Shown: positions 16,484 through 24,981 of the stretch, piece by piece | Layout of the letters: each line of letters begins with the position of its first letter | Position numbering within the stretch: position 1 is the first letter of the stretch | Assembly (NCBI GenBank): GCA_021736205.1 | Contig: JAIPGF010000001.1 | Span: 62,001 to 126,000, forward strand | Source of the DNA: Candidatus Izemoplasma sp. | Lineage (GTDB): Bacteria; Bacillota_I; Bacilli_A; Izemoplasmatales; Izemoplasmataceae | Direction of reading: 5' to 3' | DNA length: 64,000 bases | Made by a program: the position numbers and the translations under genes | Notes under the pieces: generated by a model | Databases searched by the model: none | What the model saw: only the letters and a program-made list of their open reading frames with translations | What the model was told of the DNA's origin: nothing

Positions 16484-17944
16484 CTATTCTGTTAAATATT
16501 CTTTACGTAATAGTTCTTTATCTAAATCTTTTTCACTTCTTGAATAAAAATAGTTTGGGATGTGGACGGTTTCTCTTTTTTTTGATAGTGTTTTAATTTT
16601 CTCTAAGTATTTTTTGGCTGCTATTTGCCATGTATAGGTTGTCATTACACGTTTTCGCCCTTGAGTTTGATAAAACTTGTAATTGTTGAGTAATTTAATA
16701 AATCCTAGTGCAATATCATTCAAATCTTTAACATCGACTAAAACACCAAATTCTTCATTGTTTTCTTTTAAGACATTGCTTGGTCCACCATATTTTGTTA
16801 CAACAACTGGAAGTCCAGTACTCATGGCTTCGATTGGGGCTAGCCCAAATGGTTCATAGAGTGCCGTTAAGGTGAAAATGCCTTTTTTAGTAGTTAAATA
16901 TCGATACGTATCAGCAAGGAGAATTTGAGAGTTTATATTTATAAAAGAGACTTTTCCTTTTAAATCATATTGTGTAATAATCGTCATTAATTCATCTAAA
17001 ATTGCTTTTTCATCATCTGAAGCAAACGAATACGTATCGAAGGCATTTTCAATACCTCTAAGCGAAATTAATATGTTCGCTTTTTTTTGTAATTCTTTAT
17101 GCATTCCGTACGCTTTTAATAATCCAACATGGTTTTTTTTAGGATCTAGTCGACTTGCAGAAATAATCATTGATAAATTCTTTCGATTAGTTGCTATATC
17201 TCGTTTTATGACTGTTTCAACTTTTTGTTTTGTTTCTTGGGATACTGGGTGTTCATTTAAAGGAGCAAAAACTTCTGTATTTGCTCCTGGAGGTACAACT
17301 TTAAATGATTTATTTTTAGAATATTCTTTATAAAGGGGATGTGTGTATTGTTCAGTTTTTTCTTGATTTGTAGATACAAATATAACATCACTATAACGTA
17401 TTGCTGTGCGTTCAGCAAGAAGTCGTTGTGTGAAGTTGTATTTTTTATCAAGTAAGTGGTATGTCTCTAAAGAACCTTCTAATTTATCAAATTTTTGTGC
17501 ACCAAGTGAATGACCTGTAAAAGAATATGGGATATTTTTTTTATCTTTTAGCATAGCACATGCGAGTCCACCGTCACCGTAATGACCAGTCGCAAAATCG
17601 ATAGAATTGTTCGCATTTTCATAAAATTCTATAATGTTATCGACCCATTCTTCTAAATAAGGCCAAAGTTGTTCTTTGTTTAAATAAGTATTTGTAATAC
17701 CACAAGGGAGACGAACAATTCGCAAATTATCAAGTCCTTCATACATATCAAATTGTCCTTGAAGAGCAGGAAAATTATCATCTTTTATCAACCGAGTAAC
17801 AATATCTACTTTATGACCCAGTTTAGAAAGTTCACTTGCAATTTCTTTTACATAAACTAATTGCCCACCAAAATCAGGGTGTTCAGTCCAGTAGGAGTCA
17901 TGTTTATCAAAATTTCCTTGTGGATTTAAAAATAAGATTCTCAT
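16484..17944 (-). CDS. Sucrose-phosphate-synthase-like GT4 glycosyltransferase
   Basis: A 486-residue GT-B enzyme of family GT4. The N-terminus FLNPQGNFDKHDSYWTEHPD with FGGQLVYVKE closely recalls, from memory, the Halothermothrix orenii sucrose phosphate synthase; GHYGDGGLA and FTGHSLGAQK follow. The donor-binding half has RLDPKKNHVGLLKAYG and the EX7E motif EPFGLAPIE. Likely reaction is UDP-(or ADP-)glucose plus fructose-6-phosphate to sucrose-6-phosphate, or the related sucrose synthase reaction with fructose. No sucrose-phosphatase domain is fused. It overlaps the PfkB kinase gene by four bases, which fits fructose or fructose-6-phosphate as partner substrate. Direction in the cell is unknown. 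Confidence 0.85.
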   Translation of the reverse strand: MRILFLNPQGNFDKHDSYWTEHPDFGGQLVYVKEIASELSKLGHKVDIVTRLIKDDNFPALQGQFDMYEGLDNLRIVRLPCGITNTYLNKEQLWPYLEEWVDNIIEFYENANNSIDFATGHYGDGGLACAMLKDKKNIPYSFTGHSLGAQKFDKLEGSLETYHLLDKKYNFTQRLLAERTAIRYSDVIFVSTNQEKTEQYTHPLYKEYSKNKSFKVVPPGANTEVFAPLNEHPVSQETKQKVETVIKRDIATNRKNLSMIISASRLDPKKNHVGLLKAYGMHKELQKKANILISLRGIENAFDTYSFASDDEKAILDELMTIITQYDLKGKVSFININSQILLADTYRYLTTKKGIFTLTALYEPFGLAPIEAMSTGLPVVVTKYGGPSNVLKENNEEFGVLVDVKDLNDIALGFIKLLNNYKFYQTQGRKRVMTTYTWQIAAKKYLEKIKTLSKKRETVHIPNYFYSRSEKDLDKELLRKEYLTE

Positions 17945-18867
17945 TGTTCCTCCTCTTGATCTTTTATTATTTGCTCAATAGTTGGTAGGTTGGATAAAGC
18001 ACCAATTTGTTTCAGATTATGCGCACTACATTTTAACCCTACAAGACATGACTTTTTAACAGACATATTTTTAAGTATACCAGCATATAATCCACTCCAA
18101 AATGCATCCCCTGCTCCTGTGGCATCGATGACTTCTTTAGCATGGGTTTTAAGCATAAATCTTTTTTTATTATGTGAGACAAAAATACCATCTTTACCTA
18201 ATGTTAAAATAATTAAATTAATATTTAAAGATTCATATTTATCCATTAAGTCTTCTTTGGATAATTTTTTTCCAAATAAGCGTTTGGAGTCATCTAAGCT
18301 TGGTTTGATGATATCAATTTTATCTTTAATTTCTTCTATAATCGAAAGAGGAGATATATCAGTAGTAATTAAATCTGGATGAAAGTTCGGATCAAACCCA
18401 ACTAAAACATCATTTTCTTTAGCTGAGTTCAGTAACGAAATAATTGTTTTTTTTGTCTTGTTTGTTGAAAGAGGCCAAAATGTAAAATGAAGTATTTTAC
18501 TTTGCTTTAAATGATTCATAAGTTTGTTTGACAATCTGATTTCCTTATCAGCTTGCCGTTTAAATATAGGAGTTGGTGTTTCTTTTGTCTGATTAAGTTT
18601 TACAATTGAAGTCGCTTGATTTACACGCCTTATAAATTTAAGTGATACATTTTCTGCTTGTAAAACATTTTTTAAAAACGTCCCATAATCATCGGTTCCA
18701 ATTGTAGCACATAAATAAGGGTTAAACCCAAGCTTTTTTAAGTTGATAGTAATATTGGCTGGGCTCCCTCCAAAAACAATATTTGAGGCGGTCTTAGATT
18801 CAATGATATCAATTAAAATTTCTCCAACAAGTAAGATATCATAAACTTTGTCTCGATTAATAATCAT
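17941..18867 (-). CDS. PfkB-family sugar kinase, probable fructokinase
   Basis: A 308-residue ribokinase-fold kinase. The N-terminal GGSPANITINLKKLG and the C-terminal DATGAGDAFWSGLYAGI (anion hole and catalytic Asp) are the two PfkB signatures; VGFDPNFHPDL is also typical of fructokinases. It would phosphorylate free fructose to fructose-6-phosphate with ATP. The order GH65, pgmB, kinase, sucrose-type synthase points to fructose as a released moiety, but 2-keto-3-deoxygluconate or other sugars are not excluded by sequence. Confidence 0.88.
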   Translation of the reverse strand: MIINRDKVYDILLVGEILIDIIESKTASNIVFGGSPANITINLKKLGFNPYLCATIGTDDYGTFLKNVLQAENVSLKFIRRVNQATSIVKLNQTKETPTPIFKRQADKEIRLSNKLMNHLKQSKILHFTFWPLSTNKTKKTIISLLNSAKENDVLVGFDPNFHPDLITTDISPLSIIEEIKDKIDIIKPSLDDSKRLFGKKLSKEDLMDKYESLNINLIILTLGKDGIFVSHNKKRFMLKTHAKEVIDATGAGDAFWSGLYAGILKNMSVKKSCLVGLKCSAHNLKQIGALSNLPTIEQIIKDQEEEQ

Positions 18868-18870
18868 CGG

Positions 18871-19503
18871 TTAATCCTGTAAAACGACATCTATTAATTG
18901 TTCAAAGTCGTAATCTTTTTCCTGTGAGTTTTTGGCATTCCCTGTAGCGAACGCTGTCATATGTGCTTTTTTAGCTGCTAAAATACCGCTTTTAGCATCC
19001 TCAACAACTGCAAGATTAATCGGCAGTAGATCTAGTTTTTTAGCTGCAATTAAAAAGACTTCTGGATGGGGTTTTGACTGCGTAATATTTGTCCCATCAG
19101 TGATGGCAGCAAATTGATTATATAATTCTATTTTTTTAAGAATTTTTTTGGCATTTTTACTAGAAGAGCCAATGGCTATTTTTATGTTATTTTCTTGTAA
19201 AGTGTTTAATATGTCTGTTATCCCCGGTAGAATATCATCTTTTGTTAAAGTTTCAAGCAATTGTCTGTAATAAGTGTTCTTATAATCTGTTAGTTCTTTC
19301 TTCTGAACATCCGTATAGTCTTTTTTTGCTTTTTCAAGAATTATTTCTAAAGAAGCCTTGCGTGAAATACCGCGCAACCTATTGTTAATTTGTTTATTAA
19401 ACTCGATGTTTTCTTTATCAGCCATTTTCTTCCATGCTTTGTAATGAAGATTGTCTGTTGAGACAATAACACCATCCAAATCAAATATTACACCTTTAAT
19501 CAT
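18871..19503 (-). CDS. pgmB: Beta-phosphoglucomutase
   Basis: A 210-residue HAD-superfamily mutase. Asp8 and Asp10 in FDLDGVI are the nucleophile and acid/base; LRGISRKAS is the cap-domain substrate loop, GSSSKNA motif II, the Lys and Pro of SKPHPEVFL motif III and VVEDAKSGI motif IV. It turns beta-glucose-1-phosphate, the product of the GH65 enzymes, into glucose-6-phosphate. The ATG at 19501-19503 is preceded by GGAGTGATACGA, inside the end of the upstream GH65 gene, so translation is coupled. Confidence 0.94.
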   Translation of the reverse strand: MIKGVIFDLDGVIVSTDNLHYKAWKKMADKENIEFNKQINNRLRGISRKASLEIILEKAKKDYTDVQKKELTDYKNTYYRQLLETLTKDDILPGITDILNTLQENNIKIAIGSSSKNAKKILKKIELYNQFAAITDGTNITQSKPHPEVFLIAAKKLDLLPINLAVVEDAKSGILAAKKAHMTAFATGNAKNSQEKDYDFEQLIDVVLQD

Positions 19504-21781
19504 TCGTATCACTCCTATAAGATATAGTTAGACTAGTTGTTAATGTATATGTATTATCGTTGATTATAAGTTGTATGTGTTCTTTAGTTGGTTTTTTAAG
19601 TGCGATTGTAAGTGTTGCATGCGTAATTGTAATTGTTGTTAAAGAATCATCTAGTGCTAAATTAAATGACAATTCATTGATCGATTCTGGTAAATGTGGG
19701 TCAAAGTATAATGTGTCTTTTGTTCGGCTAAATCCGGCGATACCAAAAACGAATATTTGCCAAGCAGCGGCATTTGCTGCTGTGTGCATACCCCCAATAA
19801 AAGTTCCACCACTCGTTGCCTCATTGGTATTCATTATGTCAATAGATAATGATTTTTTCATATAGGTTCCCAAATCATTTTTTTTATTGAGTCGAGCAGC
19901 AAGTAGGGCATGAATTGATGGGCTTAAAGAGGAAAAATGTAGTGTTCTTGGTTCATAATAGTCATAGTTTGCTTTCTGAATGTATTTATTGAAAAGATTG
20001 GGATATAAATGGAAAAGTTGTAAAACATCTGGTTGTTTGATGCATTGTGTATAAACAGTAATTCCATTAGGCCAACCATAATATTCATTATCATCAATAA
20101 GTCTTTTTTTTACATTTGTTGCTGGGAGGATTGTTTCTAACTCATAATATCCATCAAATTGTTCGATGATTCCTTTATTATTAGGTTGTGGTAAATATAG
20201 ATTATCATGAATGTCTTCCCATAGTGTTATTTCTTCTTGTTTTAGATTCAGTTTTTGTTGAAGACTTTCAATTATTAATTTATCAAACATATTTAAATAT
20301 GTCAGAGCATTATTTAGTGTAAATACTGCTTGATAATTGGTGAAAGCATTGTTGTCAATGTTCTCATGATATTCATCCGGACCTTGAACACGGATGATTT
20401 CATAGCGTTTACGGCGTGGTTTATAAACAACTCGTGAAGCGATAAAGCGGGCAATTTCAATAGTAAGTTCAATGCCATATTGTTCCATAAAGGAACGATC
20501 ATTGGTTGTTGTATAGTAAGTATCAATTGCATAGGCAATATCGGATGATATATGAATTTGCCAAACATTAAAGTGATTACGAATATCGCGATTTGTAATC
20601 ACATCTTTAAAAAATAAATCAGGACATAACTCTTTACCCGTTTTTCCACTTATCCACGCGAAGAATGCACCTTCAAAACCGTGTTTATTTGCTTTTGATT
20701 TAGCACCTTTTAGTGTATTATATCTATAAATTAAAATATTTTTTGCTATAGTAGGGTTTGTGTGTAAATACATGGGCAAATTATATATTTCTTGATCCCA
20801 GAATGCAGCACCTTGATAAGCTTGACACGATAATCCTCGTGCACCGATTGGAAGTGATTTATGCATAGGTGTTGCGATAATTGCATGGTATGTATTAAAA
20901 CGGCAAGCAACTTGATAAAATGTGTCGCCTTTTATAGCAATATCATAATGATTCCAAAGAACTTCCCATGCTTGCTGATGTTTAATTAATTCCTTTTCAT
21001 AAGAAGGGAGTTTTTCGTATAATTTTTTTGCATAATATACTGGATCTTCTGCATCATTAGAAGATAGTGTTATCATATATTTATATACGCTAATTGGTGT
21101 GTCTTTTTTTAGTGTTATTGTTTTTTGTTTAAATAAGTCATTCGTCGTTTTAAAGTCTATGTTGTCAGATACTGTCTTTTCTAACACTACAACATCATTT
21201 TTATAGGTATTTGTGGTACCGACAAAAAGCGTATCATTATGGTGTTTCATCAGTGTCTTTTGTTTAAAATGGTTACCATTAATACTCCATATATCAGTAT
21301 CTAATCCTGTTTTTAATAAGACATCTAAGTTTTTATCACTTATTAAAACATATTTTAATAAAATTACTTCTTTATGAATTAAACTAGCAAACTTCTCTTC
21401 CTTAATTGTCAGTTTTGTATCACCAAATTGATGCGTTGTTTCGCGTTTGGTCACACCATGTTTTAAATCAAGTGTGCGCGTGAAATGTTTGAGGTTTGTA
21501 TTAACAGTTACAGGAATATTTTTAACTGATACTTCTATGTAAAGCGCATTAGGTACAGTAGAAAGTTCTTCCCATTTACCGTCAGCATTATCCCAGGTAT
21601 CACTAACAATACAACCAACATAATTATCTTTTTTATCTTCAGCAAATGTTCCTCTATATCCTAAGAACCCATTACCAATCATAAAATTACTACCATCGTT
21701 AATAACTTCTTTTTTATAAAAATCATTTTTAAGGATTTGCCAATTATCAATTGTATATAAATGTTTACCTATTGTTTTCAT
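19496..21781 (-). CDS. Glycoside hydrolase family 65 phosphorylase (divergent type)
   Basis: A 761-residue GH65 enzyme, first gene of the pgmB-kinase-GT4-lacI operon. FWDQEIYNLPMYL and VQGPDEYHENIDNNAFTN (general acid Glu) are intact. The C-terminal phosphate-site region reads GTFIGGMHTAANAAAWQIF in place of the usual eGihlAamgGtw pattern seen in the other copy, so it belongs to a different subgroup and probably has another acceptor preference. I use the ATG at 21779-21781 with AGGGGA upstream; longer readings start with TTG inside the operator. Probably cytosolic, producing beta-glucose-1-phosphate for pgmB. Confidence 0.88.
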   Translation of the reverse strand: MKTIGKHLYTIDNWQILKNDFYKKEVINDGSNFMIGNGFLGYRGTFAEDKKDNYVGCIVSDTWDNADGKWEELSTVPNALYIEVSVKNIPVTVNTNLKHFTRTLDLKHGVTKRETTHQFGDTKLTIKEEKFASLIHKEVILLKYVLISDKNLDVLLKTGLDTDIWSINGNHFKQKTLMKHHNDTLFVGTTNTYKNDVVVLEKTVSDNIDFKTTNDLFKQKTITLKKDTPISVYKYMITLSSNDAEDPVYYAKKLYEKLPSYEKELIKHQQAWEVLWNHYDIAIKGDTFYQVACRFNTYHAIIATPMHKSLPIGARGLSCQAYQGAAFWDQEIYNLPMYLHTNPTIAKNILIYRYNTLKGAKSKANKHGFEGAFFAWISGKTGKELCPDLFFKDVITNRDIRNHFNVWQIHISSDIAYAIDTYYTTTNDRSFMEQYGIELTIEIARFIASRVVYKPRRKRYEIIRVQGPDEYHENIDNNAFTNYQAVFTLNNALTYLNMFDKLIIESLQQKLNLKQEEITLWEDIHDNLYLPQPNNKGIIEQFDGYYELETILPATNVKKRLIDDNEYYGWPNGITVYTQCIKQPDVLQLFHLYPNLFNKYIQKANYDYYEPRTLHFSSLSPSIHALLAARLNKKNDLGTYMKKSLSIDIMNTNEATSGGTFIGGMHTAANAAAWQIFVFGIAGFSRTKDTLYFDPHLPESINELSFNLALDDSLTTITITHATLTIALKKPTKEHIQLIINDNTYTLTTSLTISYRSDTND

Positions 21782-21805
21782 TATTCCCCTCATTTCATTA
21801 GTATA

Positions 21806-21822
21806 GTGAAAACCTTTCCACA
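21806..21822 (-). promoter_or_regulatory. Putative LacI-family operator O2
   Basis: Minus strand TGTGGAAAGGTTTTCAC, identical over 17 bases to the operator at 15420-15436 and likewise five bases downstream of the -10 box. Confidence 0.75.
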
Positions 21823-21827
21823 ATATT

Positions 21828-21856
21828 ATAATATCAAGTCAAAAGTCTGATGTCAA
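21828..21856 (-). promoter_or_regulatory. Promoter of the second GH65 operon
   Basis: Minus strand TTGACA (21851-21856), 17 nt, TATTAT (21828-21833). Unlike the permease promoter it has no cre-like site. Confidence 0.8.
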
Positions 21857-21924
21857 TAAGAACTATTACAAATTTAAAAGGAATTTGTCAAGTGCTTAAA
21901 GGTCATTGAACAATCTATTTCTAG

Positions 21925-21953
21925 TTGTTTTTACCTGAAAAAAAGAGTAAACT
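21925..21953 (+). promoter_or_regulatory. Possible promoter of the 21977 gene
   Basis: TTGTTT, 17 nt, TAAACT. Both boxes match only four of six consensus bases. Divergent from the GH65 operon promoter. Confidence 0.35.
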
Positions 21954-21976
21954 AAAATTAGTAAGGAAGTGATTTA

Positions 21977-22840
21977 ATGAAAAATTTAATCATTATTTTG
22001 AGTATTGTCCTGATTACTGGCGTTGTTGCTTTTCAACCAGTTAAAGCGGATATGGGACCTAAACCAAGTGTCTCTGTTACAATAACTGGTGTGACTGAAC
22101 CATATTCATTTGACTTGTTAATTAAAAACGAGACATTAGTTGTTGGATCTCCTGAAGAGTATTTGTTAGAGAATTATTACAATGGTGTCTATCCAGATGA
22201 ATTAATTTCTTATCAAGAAGATGGGTTTGTTTCTTATTATTTGTATAACGGGATTCCCAGTCATATCGATCAAGTAAGTGAGCACACATATGAAATGAAT
22301 TATATTGCCCCGAGTAGTTTCAAAATTGTCATTGTAACAGAAGCTGGTGCTATTATTACATCAGACTATATTACGACCTCTATTTTCGAAGCGGATATTA
22401 CATGGGATTTAGCAGACGTTGATTTAACTACTTCACAAGATAATGTGGGTGAACTTACCGGAAATATTGACGGACAAGATAATCAATTTTGGACAATTGC
22501 TACACAATTAATTTACCGTGTGATTGGAACACTTATTATTGAACTTGGTATTCTTTTCTTATTTATGTACCGTGCGAAAAGAACATTTAAAATAGCTACT
22601 TTTACAAATATTGTCACACAAGTCTCCTTGACACTTCTTACTGTTAATGCCTATATCTATGGGGGAACTTTCTTATTCATACTGGCATTACTTTTAGGTG
22701 AATTAATCATTTTATTTATTGAAGGGATTGTCTATGTTTTATCATTCAAAGAAAAACCAAAATGGCTTGCTATTATTTATACCGTTGTAGCTAACTTCTT
22801 ATCACTTCTACTTAGTATTATACTGACTGGTATGATTTGA
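21977..22840 (+). CDS. Secreted/membrane-anchored protein of unknown function (ADMGPKPS N-terminus)
   Basis: A 287-residue protein I cannot assign a function. A signal peptide (residues 1 to ~24) is followed immediately by ADMGPKPSVSVTITG, a conserved-looking mature N-terminus I recall from other Firmicutes proteins of unknown role. Residues ~25-165 would be outside the cell; from ~170 there are four hydrophobic helices with short loops (RVIGTLIIELGILFLFMY onward). Overall an exported domain on a C-terminal membrane module. AAGGAAGTGA precedes the ATG; it ends in TGA and has its own terminator, so it is a single-gene transcript next to, but not obviously part of, the sugar island. Confidence 0.75.
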   Translation: MKNLIIILSIVLITGVVAFQPVKADMGPKPSVSVTITGVTEPYSFDLLIKNETLVVGSPEEYLLENYYNGVYPDELISYQEDGFVSYYLYNGIPSHIDQVSEHTYEMNYIAPSSFKIVIVTEAGAIITSDYITTSIFEADITWDLADVDLTTSQDNVGELTGNIDGQDNQFWTIATQLIYRVIGTLIIELGILFLFMYRAKRTFKIATFTNIVTQVSLTLLTVNAYIYGGTFLFILALLLGELIILFIEGIVYVLSFKEKPKWLAIIYTVVANFLSLLLSIILTGMI

Positions 22841-22918
22841 TTAACGAGTTGAAAAGCGCTCTTTTAAGATCTTCTTTTAACTGGTTAATAACTATTTCTT
22901 TTAAATTAGATGTATTAT

Positions 22919-22948
22919 AAAAACGGTCAATCATAAATGACCGTTTTT
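22919..22948 (+). terminator. Terminator of the 21977 gene
   Basis: Eleven-base stem AAAAACGGTCA / TGACCGTTTTT with an eight-base loop, ending in T run. Works in both directions. Confidence 0.88.
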
Positions 22949-23185
22949 ATAGGGTTTAAACGTTAGTTTTAAATATATTTAAGCATTTTTATTTTGTTTT
23001 TAATGAAACCCAGAAATATGGTGTGAATGAGTAAATTCCTAAATTAAAACGGACGTTTTTGATACATAACATGCGATTTTATTAATTTTGGTCAATCATT
23101 ATTAGGTTTGAAATGCTTATTTAAAGGTATTTATTAATACACGTTAATAATCAGTCATTTTTGTTCATCATTCTTTGAAGAAAAC
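22949..23185. other. Intergenic stretch without recognisable content
   Basis: About 240 AT-rich bases between two terminators of convergent genes. No open frame of useful length with a ribosome-binding site, no repeat and no RNA fold that I recognise. Confidence 0.6.
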
Positions 23186-23223
23186 AAAAACGCTAGTTTG
23201 ATCCTATCAAATAGCGTTTTTTT
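23186..23223 (-). terminator. Terminator of the uvrX-yolD operon
   Basis: Stem AAAAACGCTA / TAGCGTTTTT enclosing an inner stem TTTGAT / ATCAAA, just after the YolD-like stop codon; the minus strand ends in a T run. Confidence 0.85.
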
Positions 23224-23224
23224 C

Positions 23225-23557
23225 TTATAGTAATTCAATGTCAACGATTTGTTGAGCAACAACTTGTTGATTGTTAAGAAATAAGAGTTTATTTGATACA
23301 TCAATTTGTGAAATTGTGCCTTGAACTGTTTGATACTGTTGGTCTGAGAACAGTGTTAGTTTAATAGGTGTTTGTGTGAGGTAAGCTTCTTCTAGTTTAT
23401 AGTTAAGTTCTTGATAATGGTCTTCAAGGATGACTGGTTTTTGTTGTTGGTGCTTCTTTTGCAGAAGATCTTGTAAGTATTCGCCATGTTCTAACAAGGC
23501 ATTAAATGGCATCCACTTCATCATCTTACGATCATGATAAACATACTCATTCTGCAT
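23225..23557 (-). CDS. YolD-like protein
   Basis: A 110-residue protein of the YolD-like family (PF08863), with RKMMKWMPFNALLEHGEYL near the N-terminus, the usual motif, and a small beta-rich C-terminus (GTISQIDVSNKLLFLNNQQV). Such proteins are encoded next to Y-family polymerases of the UvrX/UmuC type in Firmicutes and are thought to act as an accessory, UmuD-like partner; the mechanism is not settled. It overlaps the polymerase gene by 11 bases, so the two are translationally coupled. Confidence 0.85.
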   Translation of the reverse strand: MQNEYVYHDRKMMKWMPFNALLEHGEYLQDLLQKKHQQQKPVILEDHYQELNYKLEEAYLTQTPIKLTLFSDQQYQTVQGTISQIDVSNKLLFLNNQQVVAQQIVDIELL

Positions 23558-24821
23558 TATGTCCACCTACCATCATATTACGATCTCTAATCGTTGATTT
23601 ATCAAATAAACTAGAGGCACGTAAAACGGCGTTTTTGCCGTGTCGGAAATTAATTGTGTCAATAGTACTTCTTACTTTGTGCTCTTCAATCACTTTATTC
23701 ATATCTTTAAATAGATTGAGTTGAACATAGTATTCTTTAACAACTTTAGACGCGCGTAAGCTTACTTTGCGGATGGGGGCCTTTGTATCATAAAATTCAT
23801 CAAACAACCGAACCGCTGTATTATAGATTTCTGCTTCACTGTTTGTGGGGAAGGGTAACGTAATTTGTCTGTGAAAGCCCCCACCACCCACATCTCTGGA
23901 ATACGTTATACCAAGATGAATGGTGTAGGCTTTTTTATCAGATTCTCTTAGACGTTTTGCCACAGCGTCTGTGAGTTCTAATATAATTTGCAACACATCA
24001 TCGCCATAATAATCTTTAAAGAGTGTTTGACCATGTCCATAACTATGATTAACTGGCTTGTAAGCAAATTTTTCACTAATGATTGATTGATCAATTCCAT
24101 GGGCATGATGATAGAGCTCTTCTCCCATAATACCAAAGAAACGTTGTAATTTTTCTAGGGGATAATGGGCCAGATCATAAACTGAATGAATACCCAGGTG
24201 ATTTAAATGTTTTTCCATTTTATTGCCAATTCCCCACATTTTAGATAATGGCGCTATTTTCCAAAGTTTTTTTGGCACATCTTCATATGTCCACTTTGCA
24301 ATAAAGGTCGGAGATTTTTTACTTTCAACATCAAGGGCAATTTTACTTAACAGTAAGTTAGGACCAATGCCACATGTCGCTGGAATATGTGTTTGATCTA
24401 AAATATCCTGTAAGATAGTTTCTGCGAGTTCTACAGGTGTTTTTTCATAGTAATTTAGATAAGTGGTCAAGTCTAAAAATACCTCATCTACGCTATAAAT
24501 ATGAATGTCATCTATTGCAACATAGTCTAAATAGATTTCAATAATTTTTGTTGAGACTTTTAAATATTCTTTCATCCGTGGTTTGGCGAAAATAATGTCT
24601 GGATTATTCGGTAGTTCAAAAACGCGACATCGACTCTTCACACCACGTCTTTTTAAATAAGGGGTAACGGCTAAAACAACACTGCCATTACTTCTAGAGC
24701 GGTCTGCGACTACTAGCGGAGTAGTAAAGGGATTAAGCCCTCTTTTAGCGCATTCTACAGATGCATAAAAACTTTTTAAATCAATGCATAAGATGTTCCT
24801 ATGTAGTTTGTATTCATCCAT
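23547..24821 (-). CDS. Y-family DNA polymerase (UvrX/DinB type)
   Basis: A 424-residue translesion polymerase. The catalytic acidic residues sit in CIDLKSFYASVE and SVDEVFLDLT; VVADRSRSNGSVVLAV and YLKRRGVKSRCRVFEL are the fingers region; a helix-hairpin-helix (IAPLSKMWGIGNKMEKHL) and little-finger domain follow. A beta-clamp binding motif QLNLF occurs near the C-terminus. The YolD partner and lack of the shorter DinB layout place it in the UvrX branch. It has a good promoter but I see no Bacillus-type LexA box (GAAC-N4-GTTC) near it. Roles: damage bypass and mutagenesis. Confidence 0.92.
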   Translation of the reverse strand: MDEYKLHRNILCIDLKSFYASVECAKRGLNPFTTPLVVADRSRSNGSVVLAVTPYLKRRGVKSRCRVFELPNNPDIIFAKPRMKEYLKVSTKIIEIYLDYVAIDDIHIYSVDEVFLDLTTYLNYYEKTPVELAETILQDILDQTHIPATCGIGPNLLLSKIALDVESKKSPTFIAKWTYEDVPKKLWKIAPLSKMWGIGNKMEKHLNHLGIHSVYDLAHYPLEKLQRFFGIMGEELYHHAHGIDQSIISEKFAYKPVNHSYGHGQTLFKDYYGDDVLQIILELTDAVAKRLRESDKKAYTIHLGITYSRDVGGGGFHRQITLPFPTNSEAEIYNTAVRLFDEFYDTKAPIRKVSLRASKVVKEYYVQLNLFKDMNKVIEEHKVRSTIDTINFRHGKNAVLRASSLFDKSTIRDRNMMVGGHNAE

Positions 24822-24852
24822 AATTTCACTCCTTTTTTAGTTAGTGTTATTT

Positions 24853-24881
24853 ATTATAGACCGCAATTTTCAAACTTTCAA
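24853..24881 (-). promoter_or_regulatory. uvrX-yolD promoter
   Basis: Minus strand TTGAAA (24876-24881), 17 nt, TATAAT (24853-24858); AAGGAGTGAAATT precedes the ATG. No SOS box found. Confidence 0.75.
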
Positions 24882-24942
24882 GTGACAAAAAATTGATAAA
24901 TTTACCGCTTTTCTTTTACTGGTTTGATAAACGAGCAATATA

Positions 24943-24973
24943 AAAAAATACAACTTTTTTTGTTGTATTTTTT
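24943..24973. terminator. Terminator-like hairpin without an assigned gene
   Basis: Twelve-base stem AAAAAATACAAC / GTTGTATTTTTT with a seven-T loop. It lies 140 bases beyond the terminator of the minus-strand operon, with no coding region between, so it may end a small RNA or catch read-through. Confidence 0.7.
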
Positions 24974-24981
24974 GCTGAAAT

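Noticed and set aside
18932-19117. Plus-strand frame opposite pgmB
   Set aside because: Shadow of the beta-phosphoglucomutase gene, whose catalytic motifs are intact on the minus strand.
24822-24900. LexA/SOS box before the UvrX-type polymerase
   Set aside because: No GAAC-N4-GTTC or close variant was found; the CTTGAAAGTTTG stretch is not palindromic and is the -35 region.
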